Positions 1 to 8,665 of a DNA stretch of 64,000 bases are shown one piece after another. The DNA lies in assembly GCF_004327355.1 (NCBI RefSeq), contig NZ_QJUM01000017.1, positions 1 to 64,000 on the forward strand, in the 5' to 3' direction. The position numbers and the translations under genes were made by a program. Positions within the stretch are counted from its first letter, which is position 1. Each line of letters begins with the position of its first letter. The notes below the pieces were generated by a model that made no database searches, had not been told where the DNA came from, and worked only from the letters and a program-made list of their open reading frames with translations. This DNA is from Phytopseudomonas dryadis. GTDB lineage: Bacteria; Pseudomonadota; Gammaproteobacteria; Pseudomonadales; Pseudomonadaceae.

Positions 1-1
1 G

Positions 2-230
2 CCGCGAACCTGTAGGAGTCGCGACCCCGCGGCGATTGGTGGCCATGACGCGGTTTTGCGGGATGGCCACGATGGCATCGCGCCGAGGTCGACGCTCCTG
101 CCCGAACGATGATTGGCCGCGAACCTGTAGGAGTCGCGACCCCGCGGCGAATAGTGGCCGTGATGCGATTTTGTGAGATGGGCCAATTCTGTAGAGGCCA
201 CGACCTGCGGCGATGGCGAAGATGGTGTGA
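2..230. repeat. Two tandem copies of a dispersed hairpin repeat
   Basis: The segment beginning CCGCGAACCTGTAGGAGTCG occurs at 2 and again at 117, a 115-bp period. Each copy starts with GTAGGAG and passes through a GGCC-containing centre. The first copy ends near GCTCCTG; the second copy's right end is eroded. The same family recurs at 2138, 35390, 39908 and 53909. No gene is visible in the first 291 bases. Confidence 0.75.
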
Positions 231-291
231 GTCAATGCGGCCGTGGCGCAGTCTGTTGCAGAGTACGGATGCCCGGCTTGGAGTCCAGCTC

Positions 292-981
292 ATGATCGCT
301 CCCCAGTTGCTTGCGCCAAGCAGCCTGTTGGTGGGCTGGCTGCTGTATGCCGGCCTCCTGTCATGGGCGCTGTGGCGCGCGCCCTGGCTGGAACTGTTCA
401 GTGATCTGCGTCGCCAGCACCTGATGTTCGGCACCGTGCTGGGGTTGTTCCTGCTGTGGCTGGTGCGCCGCGATTTCGATGTCGGTCTCTCCTATCATCT
501 GCTCGGCATGACGGCGGTTACCTTGTTGCTCGATTGGCCACTGGCGCTGCTGGCCGGGTTCTGCGCACAGCTGGGGCTTCTGGCGCTGGGGCGTCAGGAG
601 TGGATCGGGTTGGGCGCCAATGGTCTGCTGCTGGTGGCGATTCCCGTGGCGATTACCGAAGTCTGCGCGCTACGCGTCGAGCGAGCGCAGCCGGGTAACC
701 TGTTCGTCTATATCTTTTTCTGTGGTTTCTTCCCGGCGGCCCTGGCCGGCTTGTCGTGTGCCGTGTTCGGTTTCGCCCTGCTCTGGCATGGCGGACTCTT
801 CACGATGCCGCTCTGGGGCGCAGATTGGTTCGGCTATCTGTGGCTGATCCTGTTCCCGGAGGCCTTCGTCAACGGCATGCTGGTGACCGCGTTGGTGGTG
901 TTCTGCCCGGAATGGCTGGAGACCTTCAATCGCAGCCGCTATCTCTCGGCGCCCTGGAAGGACGGGCAGGATCCGCCTTGA
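292..981 (+). CDS. CbiM-like energy-coupling-factor transporter permease
   Basis: A 229-residue, very hydrophobic protein with about six membrane segments, resembling the CbiM/energy-coupling-factor permease family that sits next to yacG in pseudomonads. Family members form the membrane part of metal or vitamin uptake systems. The open frame extends upstream to 109, but ATG 292 is chosen because GGAG lies 8 bases before it and the upstream part is repeat sequence. The N-terminal His-rich metal motif of classical CbiM is not visible, so the substrate is unknown and it may not be a nickel or cobalt transporter. No ATPase partner gene is adjacent. The family call is from recognition and is moderately sure. 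Confidence 0.6.
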   Translation: MIAPQLLAPSSLLVGWLLYAGLLSWALWRAPWLELFSDLRRQHLMFGTVLGLFLLWLVRRDFDVGLSYHLLGMTAVTLLLDWPLALLAGFCAQLGLLALGRQEWIGLGANGLLLVAIPVAITEVCALRVERAQPGNLFVYIFFCGFFPAALAGLSCAVFGFALLWHGGLFTMPLWGADWFGYLWLILFPEAFVNGMLVTALVVFCPEWLETFNRSRYLSAPWKDGQDPP

Positions 982-1080
982 GAGCACATGCCCGGTCGCT
1001 ACGGTATGAGAAGCTATCGGACAAACGAAACAAACGTCAGCGACACAGTCACCTGTCGATGCAGCGCTTTCTGCGCAGGA

Positions 1081-1281
1081 TCAGTGCCGGCGTGGCGGCA
1101 GGTCGTCGGAGAACAGGTCGTCTTCCAGCGGGTTGCCGGGGATCGCATGTTCCTCGGCCGCCCAGGCGCCGAGGTCGATCAATTTGCAGCGCTCCGAGCA
1201 GAACGGGCGGCTCGGGCTTTGCGGGCCCCATTCCACGGGGGCGGCGCAGGTCGGGCAGGCAACGAGGGTCGGGGTGCTCAT
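1081..1281 (-). CDS. yacG: DNA gyrase inhibitor YacG
   Basis: A 66-residue protein with the YacG zinc-binding pattern: CPTC near the N-terminus and FCSERCK about 16 residues later, followed by the family signature LIDLGAW. YacG binds the GyrB subunit and inhibits supercoiling in the homologues that have been studied. The gene starts inside the end of coaE with a 4-base ATGA-type overlap, so it is translationally coupled as the last gene of the pilB-pilC-pilD-coaE-yacG string. The acidic C-terminal tail is typical of the family. Confidence 0.93.
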   Translation of the reverse strand: MSTPTLVACPTCAAPVEWGPQSPSRPFCSERCKLIDLGAWAAEEHAIPGNPLEDDLFSDDLPPRRH

Positions 1282-1886
1282 GGTTGGCCTCCTTTCAAGG
1301 TCAGATAAAAGGCATGCAGGTGTTCGACTTCAGCTTTCAGCCAGGCCAGGTCGCGGTCATTGACCAATACGTCATCGGCGTGGCGCAGCCGCTCCTCGCG
1401 TCTGGCCTGTGCGGCGAGGATCGCCTGCACCTGTTCGGCGGAGCTCTGGTCGCGCAGCATGGTGCGTTGCACCTGCAGGTGTTCCGGCGCATCGACCACC
1501 AGCACGCGCTGGGTCATGGCGTATTGGCCGGATTCGATCAGCAGCGGCGACACCAGAATCGAGTAGGGCGATTGCGCGCGCGTCAGGTACTGACTGATTT
1601 CCTGACCGATCAGAGGGTGCAGCAGGCTTTCCAGCCAGCGGCGCTCCTCGGCATTGGCAAACACTCGCGCGCGCAGGGCGGCACGGTTCAACTGGCCGTC
1701 CGCCTGCAGTACCTCCTCGCCAAAGTGCGCAACGATGGCCGCGAGAGCCGGGCGCCCGGGTTCGACGACCCAGCGTGCGGCATGGTCGGCATCCACCAGG
1801 TGCACGCCGAGGTCGACGAAGCACTGGGCGACAGCGCTCTTGCCGCTGCCGATGCCGCCTGTCAGGCCGAGCGTCCAGGGTTTCAT
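1278..1886 (-). CDS. coaE: Dephospho-CoA kinase CoaE
   Basis: Catalyses the last step of coenzyme A synthesis, ATP-dependent phosphorylation of the ribose 3'-hydroxyl of dephospho-CoA. The P-loop [11 protein letters not shown] is at residues 7-17, followed by the CoaE lid and CoA-binding region ([12 protein letters not shown] in the middle). The 202-residue length from the chosen start [10 protein letters not shown] is normal; a start six codons upstream is possible but adds non-conserved residues. It follows pilD, as in other pseudomonads, with an inserted repeat between them, and overlaps yacG by 4 bases. Confidence 0.96.
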   Translation of the reverse strand: MKPWTLGLTGGIGSGKSAVAQCFVDLGVHLVDADHAARWVVEPGRPALAAIVAHFGEEVLQADGQLNRAALRARVFANAEERRWLESLLHPLIGQEISQYLTRAQSPYSILVSPLLIESGQYAMTQRVLVVDAPEHLQVQRTMLRDQSSAEQVQAILAAQARREERLRHADDVLVNDRDLAWLKAEVEHLHAFYLTLKGGQP

Positions 1887-2013
1887 GGTCTGCGTGTGGC
1901 CCACATATGCCGAAAACAGGAGTGCAATTGTAAAGGAGCGATCCGCTGCTGGCGAATGATGGCCGAGTGCAGGGGGCTGGCATGTAGGCTCGCTGGGCTT
2001 CGCGTAGAGACGG

Positions 2014-2227
2014 CTGTCGTGGGAGGCGCTTTAGCGGCGATTAATTGATGAGCTCGGCTAAGCCCTTCAAATAGCATCCCGTAGATACCGTCTTGCTCCT
2101 TGGCCTGCAAGAGCCCGTTCGGAGTCAGGGTTCACAAGTAGGAGCGTCGACCCCGGCGCGATACGATGGCGGCCATCCGACAAAATCCGTGGTGCGACCC
2201 GCAATCGCCGCGGGGCGCGGCTCCTAC
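2014..2227. repeat. Composite dispersed repeat with 90-bp hairpin
   Basis: The coaE-pilD gap (1887-2275) is largely repeat. A 90-bp element at 2138-2227 runs from GTAGGAGCG to GCGGCTCCTAC and can fold on itself. The preceding 50 bases (CTTGGCCTGCAAGAGCCCG region) match sequence preceding the copy at 39908 and, inverted, sequence following the copy at 53909. GTGGGAGGCGCTTTAGCGGC at about 2020 is a further shared module, seen near 38932 and 39838. No gene is seen here. Confidence 0.75.
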
Positions 2228-2275
2228 AGGGGCAGGGCAAGCCGATGTTTTGCGGGCCAAATGTATTGGGGATAC

Positions 2276-3148
2276 TTACTTGAACCCGGCGAACTGCAGG
2301 TAGGTTCCGGTGATCCGCTCGCCCCAGAGCAAGGCGATCCAGCCGGCGATGGCGAGGTAGGGGCCGAATGGGATGGGTGTGCTGGTCTCGGCGTTGCGCA
2401 ACCTGAGCATGATCACACCGAGCACCGCGCCGACCAGAGAGGACAGCAGAATGGTCAGCGGCAGCACCTGCCAGCCGCCCCAGGCGCCGAGCATGGCCAG
2501 CAGTTTGAAGTCGCCGTAGCCCATGCCTTCCTTGCCGGTGATCAGCTTGAACAGCCAGTACACCGACCATAGGCTCAGGTAGCCGGCGATGGCTCCCCAG
2601 AGGGCGTCCTCCAGGCTGGTGAACAGGCCGAGGCAATTGACGATCAGGCCCAGCCACAGCAGCGGCAGCACCAGGGCGTCCGGCAGCAATTGGTGGTCGG
2701 CATCGATCAGGCTCATCGCCAGCAGACCCCAGGTCAGCACCAGCATGCTCGCCGCCTGCCAGGTAAAGCCGAAATGCCAGGCGATATAGGCCGACAGCAG
2801 TCCACACGCCAGTTCGACCAGCGGGTAGCGCAGGCTGATCGGTGTCTTGCAACTGGCGCATTTACCGCGCAGCAACAGGTAGCTGAGCAGCGGGATATTT
2901 TCCCACGGGCGGATCTCGTGCTGGCACTGCGGGCAGGTGGAGTGGGGCAGCACCAGGTTGAAGGTCGCCCCGGCGGGTTCCGCGGGGAGCTCCAGTATTT
3001 CCCGTGCCTGGATACGCCAGTCGCGCTGCATCATCTTCGGCAGGCGGTAGATCAGCACGTTGAGAAAGCTGCCGACCAGCAAGCCGAGCAACAGTGCGCA
3101 CAGAACTAGGGCCAGCGGTTGGCTGGCCAGGAAGTCGATAACGGGCAT
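2276..3148 (-). CDS. pilD: Prepilin peptidase/N-methyltransferase PilD
   Basis: Inner-membrane aspartic protease that cleaves the leader of type IV prepilins and type II secretion pseudopilins and methylates the new N-terminal Phe. The two catalytic aspartates are in IDADH (Asp149) and GYGDFK (Asp213). The cytoplasmic zinc-type cysteines are CPQC (72, 75) and CASC (97, 100), identical in position to P. aeruginosa PilD. It has 290 residues and about eight membrane helices. It lies 4 bases after pilC in the same direction. Its substrates in this window include PilA. Confidence 0.97.
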   Translation of the reverse strand: MPVIDFLASQPLALVLCALLLGLLVGSFLNVLIYRLPKMMQRDWRIQAREILELPAEPAGATFNLVLPHSTCPQCQHEIRPWENIPLLSYLLLRGKCASCKTPISLRYPLVELACGLLSAYIAWHFGFTWQAASMLVLTWGLLAMSLIDADHQLLPDALVLPLLWLGLIVNCLGLFTSLEDALWGAIAGYLSLWSVYWLFKLITGKEGMGYGDFKLLAMLGAWGGWQVLPLTILLSSLVGAVLGVIMLRLRNAETSTPIPFGPYLAIAGWIALLWGERITGTYLQFAGFK

Positions 3149-3152
3149 GGGA

Positions 3153-4370
3153 TTAAACGACGGAGCCCAATTGGAAGATCGGCAGGTACATGGCGATGAT
3201 CAGGCCACCGACCAGTACGCCGAGCACGGACATGATCAAGGGCTCCATCAGCGCGGTCAGGCCGTCCACGGCGTTATCGACCTCGGCCTCGTAGTAGCTG
3301 GCCACCTTGTCCAGCATCGAATCCAGGGCGCCGGATTCCTCGCCGATGGCGGTCATCTGAATGGCCATGGAGGGGAACACCTCCGTGGAACGCATGGAGA
3401 AGTTCAACTGCATGCCGCTGGTGACATCCTGCTTGACCTTGAGTACCGCATTTCTGAACACCACGTTACCGGTCGCACCGGCTACGGAGTCCAATGCTTC
3501 GACGAGTGGAACACCCGCCGCAAAGGTGGTCGCCAGGGTGCGGGCATAACGGGCGACCGAAGATTTATAGATGATATCGCCGACAATCGGAGCCTTGAGG
3601 GCGGCGCGATCCAGGCTGTTGCGAAACTTCTCCGAGCGCTGTTTGGCCTGGATAAAGGCATAACCTGCCCCCACTATGGCGATCAGGAAGATAAACCACC
3701 ATTCCTGTAGCGCCTGGGATATGCCGATTACAAACAATGTGAAGGCTGGCAGCTCCGCGCCGAAATTGGCGAACACCGATTCGAACTGCGGGACGACCTT
3801 GATCAGCAAGATACAGGAGACGATCACCGCCACCACGATGACCGCGATCGGGTAGTTCATGGCCTTTCTGATCTTGGCTTTCAGCGCTTCGGTCTTTTCC
3901 TTGTAGGTCGCTACTCGGTCGAGCAGGTTTTCCAGGGCGCCCGCCTGTTCGCCGGCTTCCACCAGGTTGCAGAACAGGTCATCGAAGTATTCCGGCTTGG
4001 TACGCAATGCAGCGGCAAAGCTGTTACCGGCGGCGACGTGCTGCTTGAGCTCGTCTACCAGCTTGCGCATATTGGGGTTGTCGACGCCCTCGGCGATGAT
4101 ATCGAAGGACTGCAGCAAGGGCACGCCGGCCTTCATCATGGTCGCCATCTGCCGGGCAAAGAGGGCGATATCCATCGGCTTGATCTTCTTGCCGCCGCCG
4201 AACAGCGAGATGCCCTTTTTGCGCACCTTGGTCGGATTGATGCCCTGCTTGCGCAACTGGGCCTTGACCAGGGCTGGGTTCTGCCCGCTCAACTCGCCCT
4301 TGACCGAGGCGCCTTTCCGATCCTTACCTTCCCAGGTAAATACGCTGGTCTTTATCGCTTTGCTCGCCAT
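3153..4370 (-). CDS. pilC: Type IV pilus inner-membrane platform protein PilC
   Basis: Polytopic GspF/PilC-family platform protein that couples the PilB and PilT motors to pilus assembly. The 405-residue protein has a basic cytoplasmic N-terminus (FTWEGKDRKG), the repeated GspF domain with conserved G-E-x-G-A-L-type segments (EAGEQAGALENLL, IGEESGALDSMLDKVA) and three main membrane segments. The gene begins 2 bases after pilB and ends 4 bases before pilD, which indicates one operon. Length and order match Pseudomonas pilBCD. Confidence 0.97.
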   Translation of the reverse strand: MASKAIKTSVFTWEGKDRKGASVKGELSGQNPALVKAQLRKQGINPTKVRKKGISLFGGGKKIKPMDIALFARQMATMMKAGVPLLQSFDIIAEGVDNPNMRKLVDELKQHVAAGNSFAAALRTKPEYFDDLFCNLVEAGEQAGALENLLDRVATYKEKTEALKAKIRKAMNYPIAVIVVAVIVSCILLIKVVPQFESVFANFGAELPAFTLFVIGISQALQEWWFIFLIAIVGAGYAFIQAKQRSEKFRNSLDRAALKAPIVGDIIYKSSVARYARTLATTFAAGVPLVEALDSVAGATGNVVFRNAVLKVKQDVTSGMQLNFSMRSTEVFPSMAIQMTAIGEESGALDSMLDKVASYYEAEVDNAVDGLTALMEPLIMSVLGVLVGGLIIAMYLPIFQLGSVV

Positions 4371-4372
4371 GG

Positions 4373-6079
4373 TTAATCCTTGGTCACGCGGTTGACTTCC
4401 TCGAGGCTGGTCACGCCTTGCATGGCCTTCAGCAGGGCCGAGGTGCGCAGGTCGTTGAAGCCGTCTTTACGCATTTGCGTGGCAATGTCGATGGAGTTGC
4501 CTTCCTCCATGATAATCCGCTGCAGGTTCGCCGTGTTTTTAACCACTTCATAAATACCGACACGGCCCTTGTAACCGCCCTTGCAGTTTTCACAGCCCAC
4601 CGGGCCGTAAAGCTTGAAGGTGCCGATCCGGTCTTCGGGAAACCCTTCCTCGAGCAGCGTTTCACGCGGGATCTGCACTTCCTTCTTGCAACTGTTGCAC
4701 AGCTTGCGCGCCAGGCGCTGGGCGATGATCAGGTTGACCGAGGTGGCGATATTGAAGGAAGGCACACCCATATTGCGCAGGCGGGTCAGGGTTTCCGCCG
4801 CGCTGTTGGTGTGCAGGGTGGACATGACCATATGGCCGGTCTGCGCCGCCTTCACCGCAATGGAGGCGGTGTCCAGGTCGCGAATCTCGCCGACCATGAT
4901 GATGTCCGGGTCCTGACGCAGAAAGGCACGCAGGGCCTGGGTAAAGTCCATGCCCTGCTTGGGGTTGACGTTGACCTGGTTGATGCCCTCCAGGTTGATC
5001 TCCACCGGGTCTTCGGCGGTGGAGATATTCACGTCCGGGGTGTTGAGGATATTCAGGCCAGTGTACAGGGACACGGTCTTGCCCGAGCCGGTGGGGCCGG
5101 TGACCAGGATCATCCCCTGGGGCTGCTTGAGCGCCGCCATATACAGGGCTTTCTGGTCTTCTTCGTAGCCGAGGGCGTCGATGCCCATCTGCGCGCTGGA
5201 GGGGTCGAGAATCCGCATCACGATCTTCTCGCCCCACAGGGTGGGCAGGGTATTGACGCGAAAGTCGATGGCCTTGGTCTTGGAGATTTTCATCTTGATG
5301 CGGCCATCCTGCGGCTTGCGCCGCTCGGAGATATCCAGCCCGGCCATGACTTTCAGGCGCGCGGCGATACGTGGCGCCAACTGAACCGGTGGGCGCGCCG
5401 TCTCGTGCAGAATGCCGTCGGTACGAAAGCGCACGCGGTAGGTCTTTTCATAGGGCTCGAAATGCAAGTCCGAGGAGCCGCCCTTGATCGCATCCAGCAG
5501 CATCTTGTTGACGAAGCGCACCACCGGAGCATCGTCGGCATCCTGGCCGCTGCCGTCGTTGATCGGGCCGTCGTCGCTGACTGCACCGGTTTCTATGCCA
5601 TCGAGGTCGACATCGGCCAGATCTTCCATACCACTAGTAGTGGACTCGAAGAACTTGTCGATAGCCTCGCCGAGCTTGTCGTCCTCGACCAGCAGCGCCT
5701 CGGTGGACAGGCCGGTGCTGAACTGGATATCGGTGACCGCCTGGTGGTTGGACGGATCGGAAATGCCAACGAACAGCTTGTTGCCACGCCGCCATAGTGG
5801 CAGCACCCGGTGCTGGCGCACCAGTTTCTCGCTGACCAGATCCCTGGGCTGTGTTTCCTTGTCCAGGGCGCTCAGGTCGAAATAGGCCACACCGAATTGA
5901 TCGGCCGCCAACTCGGCCAGGGCACGGCTTTTTACCAGCTTGTTCTGGGCGAGGTAGGTGACCAGCGACAGTTTATTGCGCTTGGCTTGCAGTTGCGCTT
6001 GCTGAGCGGCTTTCTCGTCCAGCAGCTCGGCCAGCACCACCTGCCTGGCCAGGCCGGAAAGGGGAATATTGTCGCTCAT
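4373..6079 (-). CDS. pilB: Type IV pilus extension ATPase PilB
   Basis: Hexameric cytoplasmic ATPase that powers pilus extension. The 568-residue protein has an N-terminal MshEN-like domain, the Walker A GPTGSGKT at residues 328-335, an Asp box and Walker B region (DPDIIMVGEIRD), a His box (GHMVMSTLHTN) and the tetracysteine zinc motif CNSC...CENC. It is transcribed divergently from pilA across about 250 bases, the standard Pseudomonas arrangement, and is the first gene of pilBCD-coaE-yacG. Confidence 0.97.
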   Translation of the reverse strand: MSDNIPLSGLARQVVLAELLDEKAAQQAQLQAKRNKLSLVTYLAQNKLVKSRALAELAADQFGVAYFDLSALDKETQPRDLVSEKLVRQHRVLPLWRRGNKLFVGISDPSNHQAVTDIQFSTGLSTEALLVEDDKLGEAIDKFFESTTSGMEDLADVDLDGIETGAVSDDGPINDGSGQDADDAPVVRFVNKMLLDAIKGGSSDLHFEPYEKTYRVRFRTDGILHETARPPVQLAPRIAARLKVMAGLDISERRKPQDGRIKMKISKTKAIDFRVNTLPTLWGEKIVMRILDPSSAQMGIDALGYEEDQKALYMAALKQPQGMILVTGPTGSGKTVSLYTGLNILNTPDVNISTAEDPVEINLEGINQVNVNPKQGMDFTQALRAFLRQDPDIIMVGEIRDLDTASIAVKAAQTGHMVMSTLHTNSAAETLTRLRNMGVPSFNIATSVNLIIAQRLARKLCNSCKKEVQIPRETLLEEGFPEDRIGTFKLYGPVGCENCKGGYKGRVGIYEVVKNTANLQRIIMEEGNSIDIATQMRKDGFNDLRTSALLKAMQGVTSLEEVNRVTKD

Positions 6080-6272
6080 GGGCGCCTCGCTAAATGAATG
6101 GGGGCGTTATAGCGCAGTTGCCCCTGGCTGCCAAACGTGATGAGAACTGGTGACGGAAAATGTCACAAGGTGCGAAACAATGGAGGACGCCAGGGTGGGC
6201 GAGGCAGGCAATGGATGGCGGCTGTGGGCGGCGCTCCGCTATCTGGCTGTATAAAACCCACTGCAGGAGAGT

Positions 6273-6288
6273 TGGCATGCTTGCTGCT
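6273..6288 (+). promoter_or_regulatory. Sigma-54 promoter of pilA
   Basis: TGGCATGCTTGCTGCT carries the invariant GG (6274-6275) and GC (6286-6287) spaced 10 bases apart, as in the -24/-12 class. pilA genes of Pseudomonas are RpoN/PilR dependent. A start of transcription near 6299 would leave about 39 bases of leader before the ATG. Confidence 0.8.
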
Positions 6289-6337
6289 ATGGCTACGGCA
6301 GGCTGTCTGCCTGACACTTAACCGATTGGAGAGTTAT

Positions 6338-6838
6338 ATGAAAGCTCAAATGCAAAAGGGTTTTACCCTCATCGAACTGATGATCGTTGTGGCGATCATC
6401 GGTATTCTGGCCGCTATCGCGTTGCCTGCGTACCAAGACTATACTGCTCGCGCTAAAGTTTCCGAAGTAGTTCTTGCCGCTTCTACCTGCCGAACTGCAA
6501 TTTCTGAAGCATCACAAACCGGTTTTGCAGCCGCTCCTGCTGCTGCTGATAGCTTTGGTTGTGGTGAGGGTGGCACTGTTGCTGCTCCTATCTCTCAGTA
6601 TGTTCAAAGTGTCAGTACTAGTACTGCCGGTGTAATTACTATCACTGCTCGTAATATTTCGCAGTTGGGTAGTAACACGGTTCTGCAGCTTGTTCCGTAT
6701 AGCGATGCCACACTTGCTACAGCATCTGTTGCGGCGGATTTTGCTAGTGCAAGCATCAAGCCTGTTCGTGGCTGGAAGTGTGAAGCAGCTAGCACTAATG
6801 GTATTGAAGACAAGTACCTTCCTGCTAGCTGCCGTTAA
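6338..6838 (+). CDS. pilA: Major type IVa pilin PilA
   Basis: Major structural subunit of the type IV pilus. The precursor has the class-IVa leader MKAQMQKG, cleaved by PilD before Phe9, then the conserved hydrophobic helix [20 protein letters not shown] with Glu5 of the mature protein. The mature protein is 158 residues. Four cysteines are present: one pair in the central region (STCRTA, FGCGEGG) and one C-terminal D-loop pair (WKCEAA...PASCR). The start is ATG 6338, with GGAGAG just upstream. Codon choice is visibly richer in A and T than the neighbours, typical of exchanged pilin genes. No pilin glycosylation or accessory gene follows; downstream is repeat sequence rather than the usual tRNA-Thr/nadC. 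Confidence 0.97.
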   Translation: MKAQMQKGFTLIELMIVVAIIGILAAIALPAYQDYTARAKVSEVVLAASTCRTAISEASQTGFAAAPAAADSFGCGEGGTVAAPISQYVQSVSTSTAGVITITARNISQLGSNTVLQLVPYSDATLATASVAADFASASIKPVRGWKCEAASTNGIEDKYLPASCR

Positions 6839-6895
6839 ATTGTATTGTGGTATGGGTGGCTCACCTATAACTGCATAATTAGCATGGTAAGACGT

Positions 6896-7065
6896 ATCGA
6901 TAGAATCGCCGAAGGCGCTTCCGTCGTTTACCGCTAATCTGCTGCTTCCGATGTTGCAACCAACGCCCCGCCCTCGTGCGGGGCGTTGTGCTGTCTTGGG
7001 TTTGCGTTTTGGCGGCTATCGATTGGCGGATTACGCCTGCGGCTAGGCTGCGCGTCCTGATACGC
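6896..7065. repeat. REP/hairpin repeat block downstream of pilA
   Basis: Three repeat modules lie in the 6839-7251 gap. A short MITE-like copy at 6896-6934 (GGTAAGACG...TCGTTTACCGC) matches the ends of those at 8131 and 9000. A hairpin at 6961-6988 has arms CAACGCCCCG/CGGGGCGTTG and may terminate pilA transcription. A REP-like unit (GGCGGATTACGCCTGCGGCT) starts near 7024. From about 7020 the sequence parallels 9180 onward, the upstream region of the intact EF-hand gene. No tRNA is seen. Confidence 0.7.
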
Positions 7066-7251
7066 CTTAGGGCATGGCTGGAACTGCGTAATCTGTAGGC
7101 ACCGTTCTTCTACCGAATTCACCGCCGCATGTGAGCAGTTCGCCATCGGACATGGCGTTTTGTCGTGTTGTTATCTACGACATGCCGTTGATATCTGGCA
7201 ATCTCCAGCCCCGACGCTCTCTGTTTGGCCCATCATCGATAGGGGATTTTC

Positions 7252-7437
7252 ATGTTATCGCTTGCACGGATGTTTTCCAGCGGCCTGCTGCTGGCCCTGG
7301 TCGCCGCCAATGCAGCCGCGGCTGACATGGACGAGATTTTCCGCTCGGAGATAGCGACGGCGACGGAGCGATTCCCGTCGAGGAAGCCCGGGCCGCAGCG
7401 CCTGCCGTTTCCTGCCCAGCCCGTTGATGGTCGCTGA
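7252..7437 (+). pseudogene. Truncated, frameshifted copy of the EF-hand protein gene
   Basis: The first 32 codons (signal peptide and MDEIFRSE) are nearly identical to the intact gene at 9395, and about 130 bases of upstream sequence are also duplicated. One base is missing where the intact copy reads CGGAGGATAGC, so the first EF-hand loop is read out of frame. Similarity fades after about 7405 and a stop follows at 7437. What remains is a secretion signal plus an unrelated tail, with no calcium site. It is a decayed duplicate. Confidence 0.85.
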
Positions 7438-7587
7438 GGTCGGTTCAGAAGCGCTGCCAGCAACTCCACGCATTGGCTTCCTGTTTGTCCTCTGTCGACA
7501 GCGGCTTTCCTTTACCTGCCTTACCGGGTTAGGCTCGTGCAATCAGCACAACTACGCAGCAACAACCGCCGACCATGAGGCGAACTG

Positions 7588-7812
7588 ATGAACCTGCAAA
7601 AGATCGAAGCCGAGGCCCTTCACTTGTCGAAAGGGGAGCGCACGATTCTACTGCAAAAACTATTGCTCAGCCTGGACTCGCCGCCAGCGGAAGAGCTGCG
7701 TAAGGACTGGCTGGCAGAAGCTGCGTTGCGTGCGCAAGAGCTGGATAATCACAAGGTCAGAGCGGTTCCAGGGCACCAAGTGCTCGAAAAGGCCCGAACA
7801 CTGCTGAAATAA
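7588..7812 (+). CDS. Orphan addiction-module antitoxin
   Basis: A 74-residue protein of the short addiction-module component family, which pairs with RelE/ParE toxins. The family core L-x-x-x-ER-x-x-L-x-x-x-LL-x-SLD is seen in LSKGERTILLQKLLLSLDSP. The start ATG 7588 has AGGCGA a few bases before it. The toxin frame that follows immediately is destroyed by frameshifts, so this antitoxin now lacks its partner. It could still act as a repressor or neutralise related toxins such as the one at 8366, but this is inference. Confidence 0.75.
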   Translation: MNLQKIEAEALHLSKGERTILLQKLLLSLDSPPAEELRKDWLAEAALRAQELDNHKVRAVPGHQVLEKARTLLK

Positions 7813-7814
7813 CC

Positions 7815-8093
7815 TATGAGTTCCATCCAACCGCCGAGGCTGAGTTCTCGAGTCAGTCGGGTTTTATGAGTCCAGGGGGCGAGGGCTCGGTGCCGCATTC
7901 ATTGCAGAATTTGAGCTTGTCATCGAGCTGATCTGCGATAGCCCAAAAAAAACCGGTGGTTCATGGGCTCGATATCCGCAGTGCGGTCTTGCACAAATTT
8001 CCCTTTCATGTGATCTATCGCGAGCAACACTCAGCGATTCAGATACTGGCCGTAGCCCATCAGCGCCGCAGACCACAATACTGGATGTGGTAG
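7815..8093 (+). pseudogene. Wrecked RelE/ParE-family toxin gene
   Basis: Read with frame changes, this stretch still encodes toxin-like pieces: YEFHPTAEAEF at the start, AFIAEFELVIELICDSP in the middle, and FPFHVIYREQHSAIQILAVAHQRRRPQYW at the end, the classic RelE/ParE C-terminus. At least two frame changes are needed, one near an A8 run at about 7947. It begins 2 bases after the antitoxin stop, the normal spacing of such a pair. The toxin is judged inactive unless the sequence contains errors at these points. Confidence 0.8.
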
Positions 8094-8130
8094 ACGCTAA
8101 CTACTCATATTGTTCCGTCATTGCTGCAGC

Positions 8131-8209
8131 GCGGTAAGACGGATTCATATCCGTAAGATGGATCGGGGCGCGTAGCCTAGCCGAAGGCGTAATCCGTCGT
8201 TTACCGCGA
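8131..8209. repeat. 79-bp MITE-like element, left copy
   Basis: This 79-bp stretch recurs at 9000-9078 with one mismatch. Its ends form an imperfect terminal inverted repeat (GCGGTAAGACGGATT at the left, AATCCGTCGTTTACCGC at the right) and it contains a REP-like core (CCGAAGGCGTAATCCG). Weaker similarity continues to about 8255. The two copies bracket the toxin-antitoxin pair at 8366-8907. A further REP-like piece (GGCGGATTACGCGCCCTAC) lies at 8298-8316. Confidence 0.85.
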
Positions 8210-8365
8210 ACCTGCTGTATCCGTTGATATACCAGAGCGCCTCGCCTTCGTGCGGGGAGTTTTGCTGTCTGGGGTTTTGCGTTGTTGCGAATCTTGCGGC
8301 GGATTACGCGCCCTACAGGTGTGGTGTCGTTTGCCGCGCACCTCTAGTAGCCCCGCCTGCGGGAG

Positions 8366-8665
8366 CTAGCCGTTCTGTCGCTGCCAGCGTTCCGGATTTT
8401 GCCGTGTGTGCAGGCATGCCGCAATCACTATGGCGTCGGGCTCGATGCTATAGATCAGGGCGTAGGGAAAGCGACGCAGTAATGCCCGGCGGGCCGTGTC
8501 GAAAACGACCTGGTAATATTCCGGGTTGCGTTCGATGCTTGCCAGGCTCGCCTCCACTGCTCGCATGAAGTCGCTACCAAGCCCGGGAGCGCAAGCCTCG
8601 TACCAGTCGATTGCCGCTTCGAGTTCCGCCTCGACCTCGGGTCGTAGCCGGATACCCCTTTTCAT
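8366..8665 (-). CDS. RelE/ParE-family toxin
   Basis: A 99-residue type II toxin of the RelE/ParE fold. The N-terminal IRLRPEVEAELEAAIDWYE, central ERNPEYYQVVFDTARRALLRRFPYALIYSIE and C-terminal CLHTRQNPERWQ match the family pattern. The start is the ATG overlapping the antitoxin stop (ATGA, 8662-8665); a start five codons upstream would lie inside the antitoxin. Whether it targets ribosome-bound mRNA or gyrase cannot be told from sequence alone. It is expressed from the antitoxin promoter. The pair is intact and flanked by direct repeats. Confidence 0.88.
   Translation of the reverse strand: MKRGIRLRPEVEAELEAAIDWYEACAPGLGSDFMRAVEASLASIERNPEYYQVVFDTARRALLRRFPYALIYSIEPDAIVIAACLHTRQNPERWQRQNG

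Noticed and set aside
6839..6960. tRNA-Thr gene expected after pilA
   Set aside because: No cloverleaf or TTCGAATC-type T-arm could be read here; only repeat sequence follows pilA.
7252..7437. A genuine 61-residue secreted peptide
   Set aside because: Its sequence is explained by a one-base deletion in a duplicate of the EF-hand gene at 9395.
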